Origin: Deltaproteobacteria bacterium
Lineage (GTDB): Bacteria; Myxococcota; Myxococcia; Myxococcales; 40CM-4-68-19
Length of the DNA: 42,791 bases
Assembly (NCBI GenBank): GCA_005879805.1
Contig: VBKL01000152.1
Span: forward strand, 1-42,791
Reading direction: 5' to 3'
In this document: positions 8,367 to 16,864 of the stretch, in pieces
How positions within the stretch are numbered: the stretch's first letter is position 1
Layout: each line of letters begins with the position of its first letter
Made by a program: the position numbers and the translations under genes
Notes under the pieces: model-generated
The model's input: only the letters and a program-made list of their open reading frames with translations
Databases searched by the model: none
What the model was told of the DNA's origin: nothing

Positions 8367-9658
8367 TCCCGACCAGACGAATCCCCCGCGGCTTCACCCT
8401 GCTCGAGATGGCCGTCGCCACCGCGGCGCTCGGCGTCGCTCTCTCGGCTGCGATGTACATCGTGGTCGGCGTGAGCAGCTCGGCTGAGCGCGTCCGCCGG
8501 GTTGGCGACACCCAGGACACGGCGCGCATCGCGCTCGACGCGCTCGCGGGGGAGATCCGCATGTCCGGAGCGGGCGTTTCGAACGGACAGATCGGCATCG
8601 GCACGGTGGGGGGTACCGGGTGGGTCGGCCGCGTTCCCGCCATCTACTCGGGACCCGACATCACCGTGACCACCAAAGGTGGTCAGCAGCTGGTGACGAA
8701 TTCGCTCTTCATCATCAGCAGCGAGCCGGGCGCGGGCGTTCCCTCGAGCGACGGCGCCGGAATGCAGGGGGCCGTCGCTTCCAAGTCGCTGGACCCCAAC
8801 AACGGCATCCAGATCAAGTGCACCAACCAGCTCGGCACCCCGGTCGACTGCGCCGACGGGTCCTTCAAGGAAAACACGATCATCAGCGGACTGTGGGGAA
8901 CGAAGCCGGGCATCGATAACGCTCTGCTCGTCGGCGACTATGCGAACGCCGTCTACCTCCGCCCCACCCAGATCGGAGGCGTCGTCTCGGGCTCGCAGGG
9001 AATGCAGTTTCGCGAGATGGCGATCGCCAACGGATACTCTACCGATCCCAAGGCACCCTTCGGGTTCGCGCAAGGCGCGAGCCTGGGCAAGGCCCGCGTC
9101 ACGCACTGGTACCTGAAACAGGTCACCCCCGGCGATTGGGAGCTGATGCGCAGCCACCCGATGCTCGACGACAAGTGGACCGGCTGCAGCACGCCCGACG
9201 CCTCGCCCTTCATCGACGAGACCAACAGCCCCGACGGGCCTGCCGGGACGGTGGTCGGTTCGGGACCCGTCGAGAATCTGCAAATCCGATTCGCGGTCGA
9301 CGCCGGTTCCTTCGACAATCCCCAGAAGTTCGTGATGTGGGGCCTGAGCAATACCCAGTTCAACTTCCCCGACGGCAGCCAGGTCACGAGCGGCGGTACC
9401 AAGCTGCACATGGGCGTCTGCGACGTGCTGCAGGACGGCAACTACGCGTCAAGGCAGGTGCGCGAGGTGCGGGTCTCGATCGTCGCCCGCTCCTTCGCGC
9501 CCGATCACGCGACCGACGGCGTCAAGCACGTGAAGCGATATGGCCTGGCGAGCTGGGAGGGCGTCGCTCCGACAGGTGGCGCGCTCGACGAATACCCGCG
9601 GCGGTCGTTCGAGGCCCGCGTGGTCCCCCGCAACCTGCAAGGAATCCTCCGCCTATGA
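8363..9658 (+). CDS. pilW: PilW-like type IV minor pilin
   Basis: A 431-residue prepilin-type protein. Residues 10-30 hold a class III signal, RGFTLLEMAVATAALG, cut by PilD between Gly and Phe, with the conserved Glu5 and a long hydrophobic helix. The remaining roughly 400 residues are globular and secreted-like with several Cys, consistent with PilW, which joins PilV, PilX and PilY1 in a tip-associated priming complex. The start overlaps the preceding pilin C-terminal frame as ATGA, and the stop overlaps the pilX start as ATGA, so the genes are translationally coupled. Confidence 0.88.
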   Translation: MIPTRRIPRGFTLLEMAVATAALGVALSAAMYIVVGVSSSAERVRRVGDTQDTARIALDALAGEIRMSGAGVSNGQIGIGTVGGTGWVGRVPAIYSGPDITVTTKGGQQLVTNSLFIISSEPGAGVPSSDGAGMQGAVASKSLDPNNGIQIKCTNQLGTPVDCADGSFKENTIISGLWGTKPGIDNALLVGDYANAVYLRPTQIGGVVSGSQGMQFREMAIANGYSTDPKAPFGFAQGASLGKARVTHWYLKQVTPGDWELMRSHPMLDDKWTGCSTPDASPFIDETNSPDGPAGTVVGSGPVENLQIRFAVDAGSFDNPQKFVMWGLSNTQFNFPDGSQVTSGGTKLHMGVCDVLQDGNYASRQVREVRVSIVARSFAPDHATDGVKHVKRYGLASWEGVAPTGGALDEYPRRSFEARVVPRNLQGILRL

Positions 9659-10275
9659 CCTCCTCCCGGTTCGTGCGCCCGGCGCGCGGCATGGCGCTGT
9701 TGCCCATCATCCTGCTCGTCGCGGCGCTGACCGTCGTCGCCGCCTTCGCCGTGAAGGTCTCCGGAACGGAGCGCATCGAGGCAGGCAAGGCCGTCCACAA
9801 CACCTCGATGCAGACGATGGCCGACACCACGCTGCAGCTCGCGCGCAACTTCTTCGCGAACCACTACCCGCAGTGGGACACCTACCTCGCCTACTTCAAC
9901 ACCAACCCGGTCCAGCTCCAGTCGCGCGCCACCATGTCGACGTACATCACCAAGCTGCGCGGCGACCATCCCGAGCTGTTCGCCCAGCTTCCGGCCTACC
10001 TCGCGAACAACTTCGACTGCTTCATGTACGCGCAGGACAACGTCGACGAGTTCGCGCCGGTGGCCAACAATCCGGGGCATGACAACGACCTGCTCATCTA
10101 CGTCGGGGCGGTATGCGCGCAAAAGAGCCAGGGCGGAAGCACGGAGCAGAACCAGCTCCTCGCCGAGCTCACCGCTCCGCTCCTGTACAGCCCGACTGCC
10201 AACATCATCCAGTCGCAGGCCTCGGGCGGATCGCAAGGCAACAACAACGACAGCCAGATGAACGCCTTCCGCTAG
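9655..10275 (+). CDS. pilX: PilX-like minor pilin
   Basis: A 206-residue protein with the N-terminal PilX pattern: RGMALLPIILLVAALTVVAA, a prepilin-like hydrophobic helix that lacks the typical Glu5, followed by GTERIEAGKAVHNTS. PilX-type proteins often carry a variant cleavage motif. The tail is Gln/Asn/Ser-rich (SGGSQGNNNDSQ). The ATG at 9655 overlaps the pilW TGA. It is the last gene of the operon; its TAG overlaps, tail to tail, the stop of the cysteine desulfurase gene on the other strand (CTAG), with no room for a separate terminator. Confidence 0.8.
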   Translation: MTSSRFVRPARGMALLPIILLVAALTVVAAFAVKVSGTERIEAGKAVHNTSMQTMADTTLQLARNFFANHYPQWDTYLAYFNTNPVQLQSRATMSTYITKLRGDHPELFAQLPAYLANNFDCFMYAQDNVDEFAPVANNPGHDNDLLIYVGAVCAQKSQGGSTEQNQLLAELTAPLLYSPTANIIQSQASGGSQGNNNDSQMNAFR

Positions 10276-11405
10276 GAAGCAGAGCCGCGCCACCGCTCGC
10301 GGCGGTCGGGCCTCGAGCGGCACCGTTCGACCACGTCCGGAAGGACCCTGCACACCTCGTCGATCTGCGCCGGGGTGGTGCCGCGCCACAGCGAGAAGCG
10401 GATGGCCGCGCGGGCCAGGTGCGGCGGATGGCCCATCGCCAGCAGCACCGGCGACGGCTCGAGCGTACCCGAGCTACAAGCCGACCCGGTCGAGACGGCG
10501 ATCCCGGCGAGATCGAGCGCGGTGAGCAGCGTCTCGCCGTCGCAGCCCTCGAAAGCGACGTTCAAGGTGTTGCACACCCGGGGTGCGTTCCTGCCGGCGA
10601 CGCGCGAACGCGGAATCCCTTCCGCGGCGGCCTGCAGGCGGTCGCGCAATGCCGCGAGCCGGGGCGCCTCCTCGGGGAGCGAAGCCGCGGCCACCGAGAG
10701 CGCCTCGGCGAGTCCGACGATTCCCGCCACGTTCTCCGTCCCGCCGCGGCGGCCGCGCTCCTGGTGGCCTCCGGGCTGGAGCGCCCGGAGCGCGAGGCCG
10801 TTGCGGATCCAGAGCAGACCGGCTCCCTTGGGACCGCCGATCTTGTGCGCCGAAAGCGAGATCAGGTCCGCGTGCTCGAGCGGCAGCGGCATCTTGCCGG
10901 CGGCCTGCACCGCGTCGGTATGGAGCAGAACGCCGTTCCGCCGGCAGAGCCCGGCGATCTCCTCGAGCGGGGAGAGCACACCGGTCTCGTTGTTGGCGGC
11001 CATGATCGAGCAGAGCGCCGCGCCGGGAAGGGCGTTCGCCAGCGCTGCGACGTCGAGCAGGCCGTCGCCGTCGACGCCGATCCGCACCACCTCTCGCCCC
11101 TCGCAGGCACCGAACACGGCGGGATGTTCGACGGAGGAGACGACCACCCGGCTTCCTTCCGGAGCGAGGCCGCGCACCGCCAGGAGGTCCGATTCGGTTC
11201 CCCCGCTCGTGAATACGATCTCGCGCTCGGAGCAGCCGAGCGCCCGGGCACATTGCTCGCGGGCGCGGTCGACGAGGGCGCGCGCGTCCTGTCCGGGCTT
11301 GTGGACCGAGGAGGGGTTGGCGAAGACGCCCTCCAGCGCGGGCATCATCGCCTGGAGGACGGCCGGGTGCAGCGGAGTGGTCGCGTTGGCGTCGAGGTAG
11401 ATCAC
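10272..11405 (-). CDS. Cysteine desulfurase (NifS/IscS class)
   Basis: PLP enzyme that removes sulfur from cysteine for Fe-S clusters or thio-modifications. It has 377 residues, normal for the class. Motifs: LDANATTPLHP at the N-terminus, HTDAVQAAGK, the PLP lysine in SAHKIGGPKG (about K188), GGTENVAGIVG, and the active cysteine in STGSACSSG (about C310). The GTG at 11405 lies one base after the stop of the upstream DHH gene. No iscU, iscR or nifU partner is adjacent, so I cannot say which sulfur pathway it serves; the group I loop (SACSSG) suggests an IscS/NifS-type rather than a SufS-type enzyme. Confidence 0.92.
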   Translation of the reverse strand: MIYLDANATTPLHPAVLQAMMPALEGVFANPSSVHKPGQDARALVDRAREQCARALGCSEREIVFTSGGTESDLLAVRGLAPEGSRVVVSSVEHPAVFGACEGREVVRIGVDGDGLLDVAALANALPGAALCSIMAANNETGVLSPLEEIAGLCRRNGVLLHTDAVQAAGKMPLPLEHADLISLSAHKIGGPKGAGLLWIRNGLALRALQPGGHQERGRRGGTENVAGIVGLAEALSVAAASLPEEAPRLAALRDRLQAAAEGIPRSRVAGRNAPRVCNTLNVAFEGCDGETLLTALDLAGIAVSTGSACSSGTLEPSPVLLAMGHPPHLARAAIRFSLWRGTTPAQIDEVCRVLPDVVERCRSRPDRRERWRGSAS

Positions 11406-11406
11406 G

Positions 11407-12483
11407 CTACGTCTGCGGAACGAGCGGCACGCCGGGGCCGGTTCGCACGTGGAAAGCCCGCAAGAAAGCCTCCGCGACTTCCTCGGCGACCTTGGAGGGC
11501 GGCCGGCCCGACAGGGGGACCCGGGCCCCGGCCATGGCGCCGTGTCCGCCGGCGCTGCCGCCGAGCGGGGCGCAGATTTCCCGGACCAGCCGGCCGGCGT
11601 TGATGCGCCGGTCATTGAGACGAAGCGACAGATACAGCTCGCCGCGGTACGCCCCGGTCGCCAGCGACCACCGGAGACGTTCCAGGCTGACCAGCTTCTC
11701 GGCCACCTCGGGCACGATCTCGGGGACGTAGACCTCGCCCATGTCGACGATCACGCCCTGGCCCTTCCCGTGGAGCCGGGCCCGCTCGTAGGCGCGGTGA
11801 TAGGCGGCGAAATACCGGCCTGGAACCTGCGGATGCTCGATCCGCGAAAGCGCCTGCTTGTCTACGTACGGGAAGAGCCAGTTGTAGCAATCGACGTCGG
11901 CCCCCTCGACCTCCCTGCCGAGGTCCCGGGTATCGCTCTTGATCCCGTAGAAAAGGGCGGTGGCGAGCGCCGGGCCCGGAACCAGCTTGGCCGCCCGGAG
12001 ATACTGGCTGACGAGGGTCGAGGTCGCGCCTGCCGGCCCGCCGACGTCGTGGAAGGCGGAAAGCAGCGAGGCCGGCCGGGCAGGGTGGTGATCGATGACG
12101 AGCTGGGGCGCGGCCCGGGCCGCTAGCGAGTAGTTCCCGACCTCGGGCTGGGTATCCACCAGGCAGACCAGGTCGAAGTGGCGTGTGTCGATCTTTCCCA
12201 CCGCCACGATGGGGAGGTGGAGCACCTTGAGCAGCGCCTTGTTCTCGGCCCGTCCGATGATTCCGCCGTAGGCAGCTTGCGCATGGACCCTCGCCGCCTG
12301 ATCGAGCAGGAAGGCGAGACCACAGGCGCTCGCCACGGCGTCGGGGTCCGGGTTGTCGTGCGTGAGGATGAGGGCCCGCTTGTGCGACTTGGCGACGGAG
12401 AGGAGCTTCCGGAGCCGGAAGCGGACCTGGGAGTCGGGCGGGGGAGGCTCGAGCCGCTGGGTTTGCGGCATGGGGTGGCCCAT
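11407..12483 (-). CDS. DHH-family phosphoesterase (NrnA-like)
   Basis: A 358-residue cytoplasmic phosphoesterase. The DHH domain shows THDNPDPDAVAS, LVDTQP and the DHHP motif, with GIKSDTRDLG further on; the C-terminal DHHA1 domain has GGSAGGHGAMAGA. Relatives degrade nano-RNA oligonucleotides, pAp or cyclic dinucleotides; the substrate here is not determined by sequence. I chose ATG at 12483, which has AAGGTG nine bases upstream. An internal ATG at 12471 has no ribosome-binding site. It lies between nfo (13 bases before it) and the cysteine desulfurase gene (one base after it), so these are probably co-transcribed. Confidence 0.88.
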   Translation of the reverse strand: MGHPMPQTQRLEPPPPDSQVRFRLRKLLSVAKSHKRALILTHDNPDPDAVASACGLAFLLDQAARVHAQAAYGGIIGRAENKALLKVLHLPIVAVGKIDTRHFDLVCLVDTQPEVGNYSLAARAAPQLVIDHHPARPASLLSAFHDVGGPAGATSTLVSQYLRAAKLVPGPALATALFYGIKSDTRDLGREVEGADVDCYNWLFPYVDKQALSRIEHPQVPGRYFAAYHRAYERARLHGKGQGVIVDMGEVYVPEIVPEVAEKLVSLERLRWSLATGAYRGELYLSLRLNDRRINAGRLVREICAPLGGSAGGHGAMAGARVPLSGRPPSKVAEEVAEAFLRAFHVRTGPGVPLVPQT

Positions 12484-12496
12484 GAAGGTGCGCACC

Positions 12497-13369
12497 TTAC
12501 TGGGCTGCCCGCCCCCGCGCAACGCGCCGGGCCGCCCGGGTTCCTCCCTTCTGGCGTAGCTTTCGCAGGCGGAGGAGGCAGGCCCGGTTCCCTTCCGGAG
12601 GAATCTCGAGGAACCCGGGAACGTCGCGGAATCGCTCGTCATTGACGAGCTGACGAAAAGCGACCGGCCCGATTTCGCCCTTGCAGACGTGCTCGTGGCG
12701 GTCGACGCGCGATCCGAGCGGCTTCACCGAATCGTTGAGGTGGAAGGCGTGGATGGACTCGATCCCCAGCACCTCGTCGAATCGTTCGAGAGTGGACGCG
12801 AGGCCCCGCTCGGTGGCGATGTCGTAACCGGCGGCAAAGACGTGGCAGGTGTCCACGCACACCGCAACCCGTTCCGGGCTGCGGCACAGGTCGCGGATCG
12901 TCCGTAGCTCTTCGAACCGGCTTCCCAGGCACGACCCCTGGCCGGCGGCGGTCTCGAGCAGGACCCGGCAGCGTCCCTTGTGAGCGGCGAAGACGCGGTC
13001 CAGTGCTTCCGCCACGTTGCCCAGGCCCTGCTTGGAGTCCGCGTTGGCACCGGGATGCACCACCAAAGAGGGGATCCCGAGGAGATCCGCGCGGGCAAGC
13101 TCGTCGGTGAAGGCGGCGATCGATTTCTCGCGCAGATCACCCGGGGGCGAGCCGAGATTTACCAGGTAGCTCGCGTGCACCGCGCAGGGCAGGGCCGTTT
13201 CGGCGTTGCGGGCGCGAAAGACCCGCGCGTCCTCGGAGGTGATCTCCTTGGCTCGCCACATCCGCGAGGACTTGGTGAAGATCTGGACGGCTTCCGCCCC
13301 ATCCGCGAGAGCGCGGGTGAAGGCTTCGTGCAGGCCGCCGGAGGTCGATTCGTGCGCGCCCAGGAGCAT
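12497..13369 (-). CDS. nfo: Endonuclease IV (AP endonuclease)
   Basis: Zinc-dependent base-excision repair enzyme that cleaves 5' of abasic sites. It has 290 residues, typical length. Metal-ligand motifs in order: GAHESTSGGL, HASYLVNLGSP, VVHPGAN, LLETAAGQG, VDTCHVFAAGYD, FHLNDSV and RHEHVCKGEIG. The last ligand glutamate is in FLEIPPE, where most family members have LETP. A basic C-terminal tail (KGGTRAARRVARGRAAQ) is an extension. ATG at 13369 is the first start giving the family N-terminus. It is followed closely by the DHH phosphoesterase gene. Confidence 0.94.
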   Translation of the reverse strand: MLLGAHESTSGGLHEAFTRALADGAEAVQIFTKSSRMWRAKEITSEDARVFRARNAETALPCAVHASYLVNLGSPPGDLREKSIAAFTDELARADLLGIPSLVVHPGANADSKQGLGNVAEALDRVFAAHKGRCRVLLETAAGQGSCLGSRFEELRTIRDLCRSPERVAVCVDTCHVFAAGYDIATERGLASTLERFDEVLGIESIHAFHLNDSVKPLGSRVDRHEHVCKGEIGPVAFRQLVNDERFRDVPGFLEIPPEGNRACLLRLRKLRQKGGTRAARRVARGRAAQ

Positions 13370-13396
13370 GGGGCGCGCAGTCTAACGGAAGAAGGG

Positions 13397-14170
13397 CTAG
13401 CTGGCCTTGCGGCGGCGCGACATCTCGTTCCAAGACGGGATGAAGAACTTGGTCGCGTTGTCGAGCGCGTTGTCCATCGCGTCCATGATGATGTGCCCGA
13501 ACTCGGTCGCGTTGAGGCGCAGCCCTTCGTAGTAAGCCTCGCGGTCGGTCGAGTGCATGATGCAAGGCATGTAGCCGCCGCGAATGAGGATGATGTTCAT
13601 CAGCATCCGGCCGACCTTCCCCGAGAGATCGCTGAAGGGGAAGATCTCCATGAAGCGGTGATGCGAGTGCGTAGCCTGCTTGATGGGGTGCATCCGGCCG
13701 AACTCCTCGCCGTTCATCAGGTCGAAGAGCTGCTCCAGCGCCGGCTGGATCTGCACGGGCTGGACGATGTCGTGGAAGTACGTGCGGTGGAGCGGCATGT
13801 CGCGGCGGAGCGAGACCGGCATGCGGTTCGGCAGGCCCTGGTAGAGGATCTCGTAGAGCTTCTTGACGAGCGAGAAGCTGTACTTGACGACGGGATTGGC
13901 GGCCTCCTGCTTTACGAACTCGATGGCCGCCTTCTGGTTCCGGACCTCGGTGAAGACGTGGACCATCGAGCTGTCCACGACGCCGGTCGGGTCGAACGCC
14001 TGGCGGAGCTCGGCGTGGGTGAGCACGAGGCCCTCCAGCGCGTTCTCGTGATAGACCCAGGAAAGCTCGTACTTCTCGAGGAATTCTCGCGCCGAGCCCG
14101 GGCGCTCACGCATCAGCTCGCGAACGTCTTCCGTGCGGTCATCGAGATCGAGGTACCGGGTCCGGCTCAC
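13397..14170 (-). CDS. Fic-fold protein with degenerate active-site motif
   Basis: A 257-residue cytoplasmic protein with a recognisable Fic domain. Fic enzymes usually transfer AMP to proteins using HPFx(D/E)GNGRxxR. Here residues 176-188 read IFPFSDLSGKVGR, followed by MLMNIILIRGGYMP as in Fic domains: the catalytic His is Phe, GN is LS, and the first Arg is Lys. An N-terminal ENALEG (about residues 42-47) aligns with the inhibitory (S/T)xxxEG helix motif and keeps its Glu. Canonical AMPylation is therefore unlikely; a scaffold, binding or altered-chemistry role is possible. The start is GTG at 14170 with AAGGAG seven bases upstream; the frame upstream to 14242 has no such signal. No antitoxin partner is adjacent. 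Confidence 0.85.
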   Translation of the reverse strand: MSRTRYLDLDDRTEDVRELMRERPGSAREFLEKYELSWVYHENALEGLVLTHAELRQAFDPTGVVDSSMVHVFTEVRNQKAAIEFVKQEAANPVVKYSFSLVKKLYEILYQGLPNRMPVSLRRDMPLHRTYFHDIVQPVQIQPALEQLFDLMNGEEFGRMHPIKQATHSHHRFMEIFPFSDLSGKVGRMLMNIILIRGGYMPCIMHSTDREAYYEGLRLNATEFGHIIMDAMDNALDNATKFFIPSWNEMSRRRKAS

Positions 14171-14377
14171 GCTGGGGCTCCTTCTCGGGTTACCGAGAGA
14201 CTGGCAAGTTTGCGCTTGGCTGCAAGAAGGGCAAGCTAGCAAGTCAACAAAACGATTTCAAGCGCTAATCCCGAGGGCGGTCGGTAGGTTGCAGCACTTC
14301 CACCTACTCCCGACCACCGGACGGTCGGCCCGGGCACTTCGTCAAACCGTTGTCGGGTGGAGGCGCATTCCAGCCTT

Positions 14378-14395
14378 TCTCCAAGCACTTGGAGA
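14378..14395. other. Short inverted repeat in the gap after ilvE
   Basis: TCTCCAAGCACTTGGAGA is an 18-bp dyad (8-bp arms) in the 262-base gap between ilvE and the Fic-fold gene. It has no T-run on either strand, so a weak or Rho-assisted termination role for ilvE is only a guess. The same gap also holds an imperfect stem (GGTCGGTAGGT with ACCTACTCCCGACC) near 14280 and a TTGACT at 14247-14242 (minus) that could be the -35 of the Fic gene; I see no good -10. Confidence 0.3.
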
Positions 14396-14432
14396 GGGCG
14401 AAACGGCGAATTCCAGCAGCAGCTTTACGGCG

Positions 14433-15368
14433 TCAAATGGTGGTCAGCCACTCCGCGTACCGCGGTTCCTGACCGCGGACCGCGCGGAAGAAGACCGACT
14501 GGATCTCCTTCGTGAGGGGGCCCATCTCGCCAGCGCCGATGCGGCGGTCGTCGACCTCGCGCACGGGCGTGATCTCGGCCGCCGTCCCGCACATGAACGC
14601 CTCGTCCGCGCAGTACAGGTAGTCGCGCGAGAACCGCCGCTCCTCGACGGGGATGCCCTTGTCCTTGGCGATCTTGAGGATGCTGTCGCGGGTGATCCCC
14701 TCGAGGATTCCTCCCGCGACCGGCGGCGTGTAGAGCGTCCCGTCGCGGACCACGAACACGTTCTCGCCCGTCGCCTCGCCGACGAAGCCCTGCTGGTCGA
14801 GGAGGATCGCCTCGTCGTAGCCGGCGACGAGCGCCTCCCTCTTGGCAAGGACTCCGTTCAGGTAATGGCCGGTGACCTTGGCGCGGGTGGGATCCGAGTT
14901 CATGTGCATCCGCGTGTACGAGCTGATCTTCACCCGGATGCCCTTCTTCAAACCTTCCTCGCCGAGGTAAGCGCCCCAGTACCAGGTGGCCACGGTGAGC
15001 TTGACGGGATTGACCGCGCCGACGCCCATCGCGCCGTCCGAGTGATAGGCGAGCGGCCGCAAGTAACCCTCGGTCATCTTGTTGGCGCGCAGGACCTCGC
15101 GGCAGGCCTCCACCACCTGCTCCTTGGTGTACGGGATCTCCATCAGGCAGATATGTGCCGATTCGAAGAGGCGGCGGACGTGCTCGCGGAGCCGGAAGAC
15201 GGCGCCGCGGCCGTCCGGCTGGGGATAGGCGCGGATCCCTTCGAAGACGGCGACGCCGTAGTGCAGCGAGTGGGTGAGGACGTGGACCTTCGCGTCGGCC
15301 CAGGGCACCAGCTTTCCGTCCATCCAGATGACGTCGGCCTTGCGAATCGGCTCCGGCTTCTTCTGCAT
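14433..15368 (-). CDS. ilvE: Branched-chain amino acid aminotransferase
   Basis: Class IV PLP aminotransferase performing the last step of Leu, Ile and Val synthesis. It has 311 residues. Family motifs: LHYGVAVFEGIRAY near the N-terminus, RPLAYHSDGAMGVG, the PLP lysine in RAKVTGHYLNGVLAKREA, EATGENVFVV, ILEGITRDSIL, and CGTAAEITPV near the C-terminus. ATG at 15368 follows AGGGAG at a rather long spacing. It lies 59 bases after the patatin gene on the same strand. Confidence 0.95.
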   Translation of the reverse strand: MQKKPEPIRKADVIWMDGKLVPWADAKVHVLTHSLHYGVAVFEGIRAYPQPDGRGAVFRLREHVRRLFESAHICLMEIPYTKEQVVEACREVLRANKMTEGYLRPLAYHSDGAMGVGAVNPVKLTVATWYWGAYLGEEGLKKGIRVKISSYTRMHMNSDPTRAKVTGHYLNGVLAKREALVAGYDEAILLDQQGFVGEATGENVFVVRDGTLYTPPVAGGILEGITRDSILKIAKDKGIPVEERRFSRDYLYCADEAFMCGTAAEITPVREVDDRRIGAGEMGPLTKEIQSVFFRAVRGQEPRYAEWLTTI

Positions 15369-15427
15369 GGGATGCTCGTCTCCCTGTGGCGGACGGGCCG
15401 CTACGTAGCACGCCGGACCCTCCTCCG

Positions 15428-16864
15428 CTACAGGGCGGGGATCGGGGCGCAGAGGCGCTGCAGGACCGGGATCTCGCCGAGCAACTCCTCCTTCGCGCGG
15501 GCGACGATCCCGCTCAGCGCGCGCTGGGAGGGAAGGAGGGCGAGCGGCGAAAGGGTGCGCCGGAAGGCCTTGTAGAGATGGGCGTAGGGGCGGTTCCGCG
15601 CCACCGCGGGGGCGGCGATGCTCTGCAGCGGGTACCAGAGCGGCGTCAAGAGCCGCGGCGCGAAGCTATCGAGCGCGAGGAAGACGGCGTTGCGGCTTCC
15701 GTTGCCGCCGAGCCCGACGCGCTGGACGTGCTGCCAGGCCGTCCGCACCGGCACGTTGTCCGAGATCCCGCCGTCGCAGAGCCTGAGCAGGTTGTGCTTG
15801 CGCAACAGCTCGGTCAGCAGATTTTTCATGCGCGGGTCGTCGCGCGCCACATCGTAATGGATCACGCCCGGCACGGAGGCGGAGAAACCGGCGGCGTCGA
15901 TGGCGTCCGCCTGGCGGGTCTCCTCGTTCGAACCGAATACGAGCTTGTGGGTCAGCCGGGGGATGCGCGCGAGCTCCTGGACCGCTTCCGTCAGCCGCTG
16001 CACGCTGCGATGCAAGGTGTGCAGGCCCCAGCGAGCAGGATCCTCGTCGGGGACCTCGAGCAGTTGTTCGTAGTCCTCCAGCGGGCGGGGGAGCTTTCCC
16101 CGGCGGATCCCGGTGACCGTCACGAGAAGCGGGATGGGCAATTCCGAGATGCGGACGGCGCTGCCGTCGGCATTGCGGAACCAGTGGCCGATGGCGGCGC
16201 GCAGGTGGAGGCGCAGTGGGCCCGGCAACCCATACACGCTCGCCTGCGGAATGATGCGGAAGATCTTCCGGTAGGTGAGATCGGCGAGGATTTCCGGAAT
16301 CCGCGCCATGTCGAAGCGCTTTTCACGGGCGCGGAAGAGACCGAGGATCGCTCCCATCGAGCTGCCGGCGATGAGGGCCGGCTGCAGACCCGCGGCTTCC
16401 AGGAGCGCGAAGGCGGCGAGGTGGACGTAGCCAGTGCCGCCGCCGCCACCGCAGATGAGCACCAGGTGGCGGTCGCGAACCTCGCGGTCGAGCGACTCCA
16501 AGGGAAGGCGGTGGCCGAGCGCGGCCATCACTTCGTCGCGCGCGGTCCGCGCCGCGTCGGCCGCCGCTCGCGCCGCGGGGAGCAACTCGTGGGGCGAGGC
16601 GATCTGCAGGCGCTGCGGATCGAGCAGCGGCCACAACAGCTGCACGAGCCGCTCGCGCAAGGGACGCAACAGGCGCGAGACGGCGACGTCGCGGCCATCC
16701 GGCGCGCGTACGTAGACGGCGCGGGCGAGGGAAAGCGCGTACCGGATGGCGGCCTCGTCGCCTTCGTAGAAGCGGCCGCGGGCAGCGATGGCGGCGCGCG
16801 CGAGCTGGGCCTCCATCTCGACGAGCGGGCGGATCTCGGCGAACCGCTCGGCGACGAAGGTCAT
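15428..16864 (-). CDS. Patatin-like phospholipase with helical N-terminal region
   Basis: A 478-residue predicted lipid acyl hydrolase. The patatin core starts near residue 137 with the oxyanion loop ICGGGGGTGYVHLAAF, followed by the nucleophile elbow GSSMG and the catalytic Asp in DGGISDNVPV. The first roughly 130 residues are mostly helical and charged, with no similarity I recognise; they may be a regulatory or binding domain. No signal peptide is visible, so it is probably cytoplasmic or membrane-associated. The ATG overlaps the glnE stop (ATGA), implying coupled translation with glnE. The substrate is unknown. Confidence 0.88.
   Translation of the reverse strand: MTFVAERFAEIRPLVEMEAQLARAAIAARGRFYEGDEAAIRYALSLARAVYVRAPDGRDVAVSRLLRPLRERLVQLLWPLLDPQRLQIASPHELLPAARAAADAARTARDEVMAALGHRLPLESLDREVRDRHLVLICGGGGGTGYVHLAAFALLEAAGLQPALIAGSSMGAILGLFRAREKRFDMARIPEILADLTYRKIFRIIPQASVYGLPGPLRLHLRAAIGHWFRNADGSAVRISELPIPLLVTVTGIRRGKLPRPLEDYEQLLEVPDEDPARWGLHTLHRSVQRLTEAVQELARIPRLTHKLVFGSNEETRQADAIDAAGFSASVPGVIHYDVARDDPRMKNLLTELLRKHNLLRLCDGGISDNVPVRTAWQHVQRVGLGGNGSRNAVFLALDSFAPRLLTPLWYPLQSIAAPAVARNRPYAHLYKAFRRTLSPLALLPSQRALSGIVARAKEELLGEIPVLQRLCAPIPAL

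Noticed and set aside
10100-10330. Terminator between pilX and the cysteine desulfurase gene
   Set aside because: The stops overlap and no hairpin with a T-run is visible.
14242-14280. TTGACT as a promoter for the Fic-fold gene
   Set aside because: No acceptable -10 at 15-19 bases; left as a note only.
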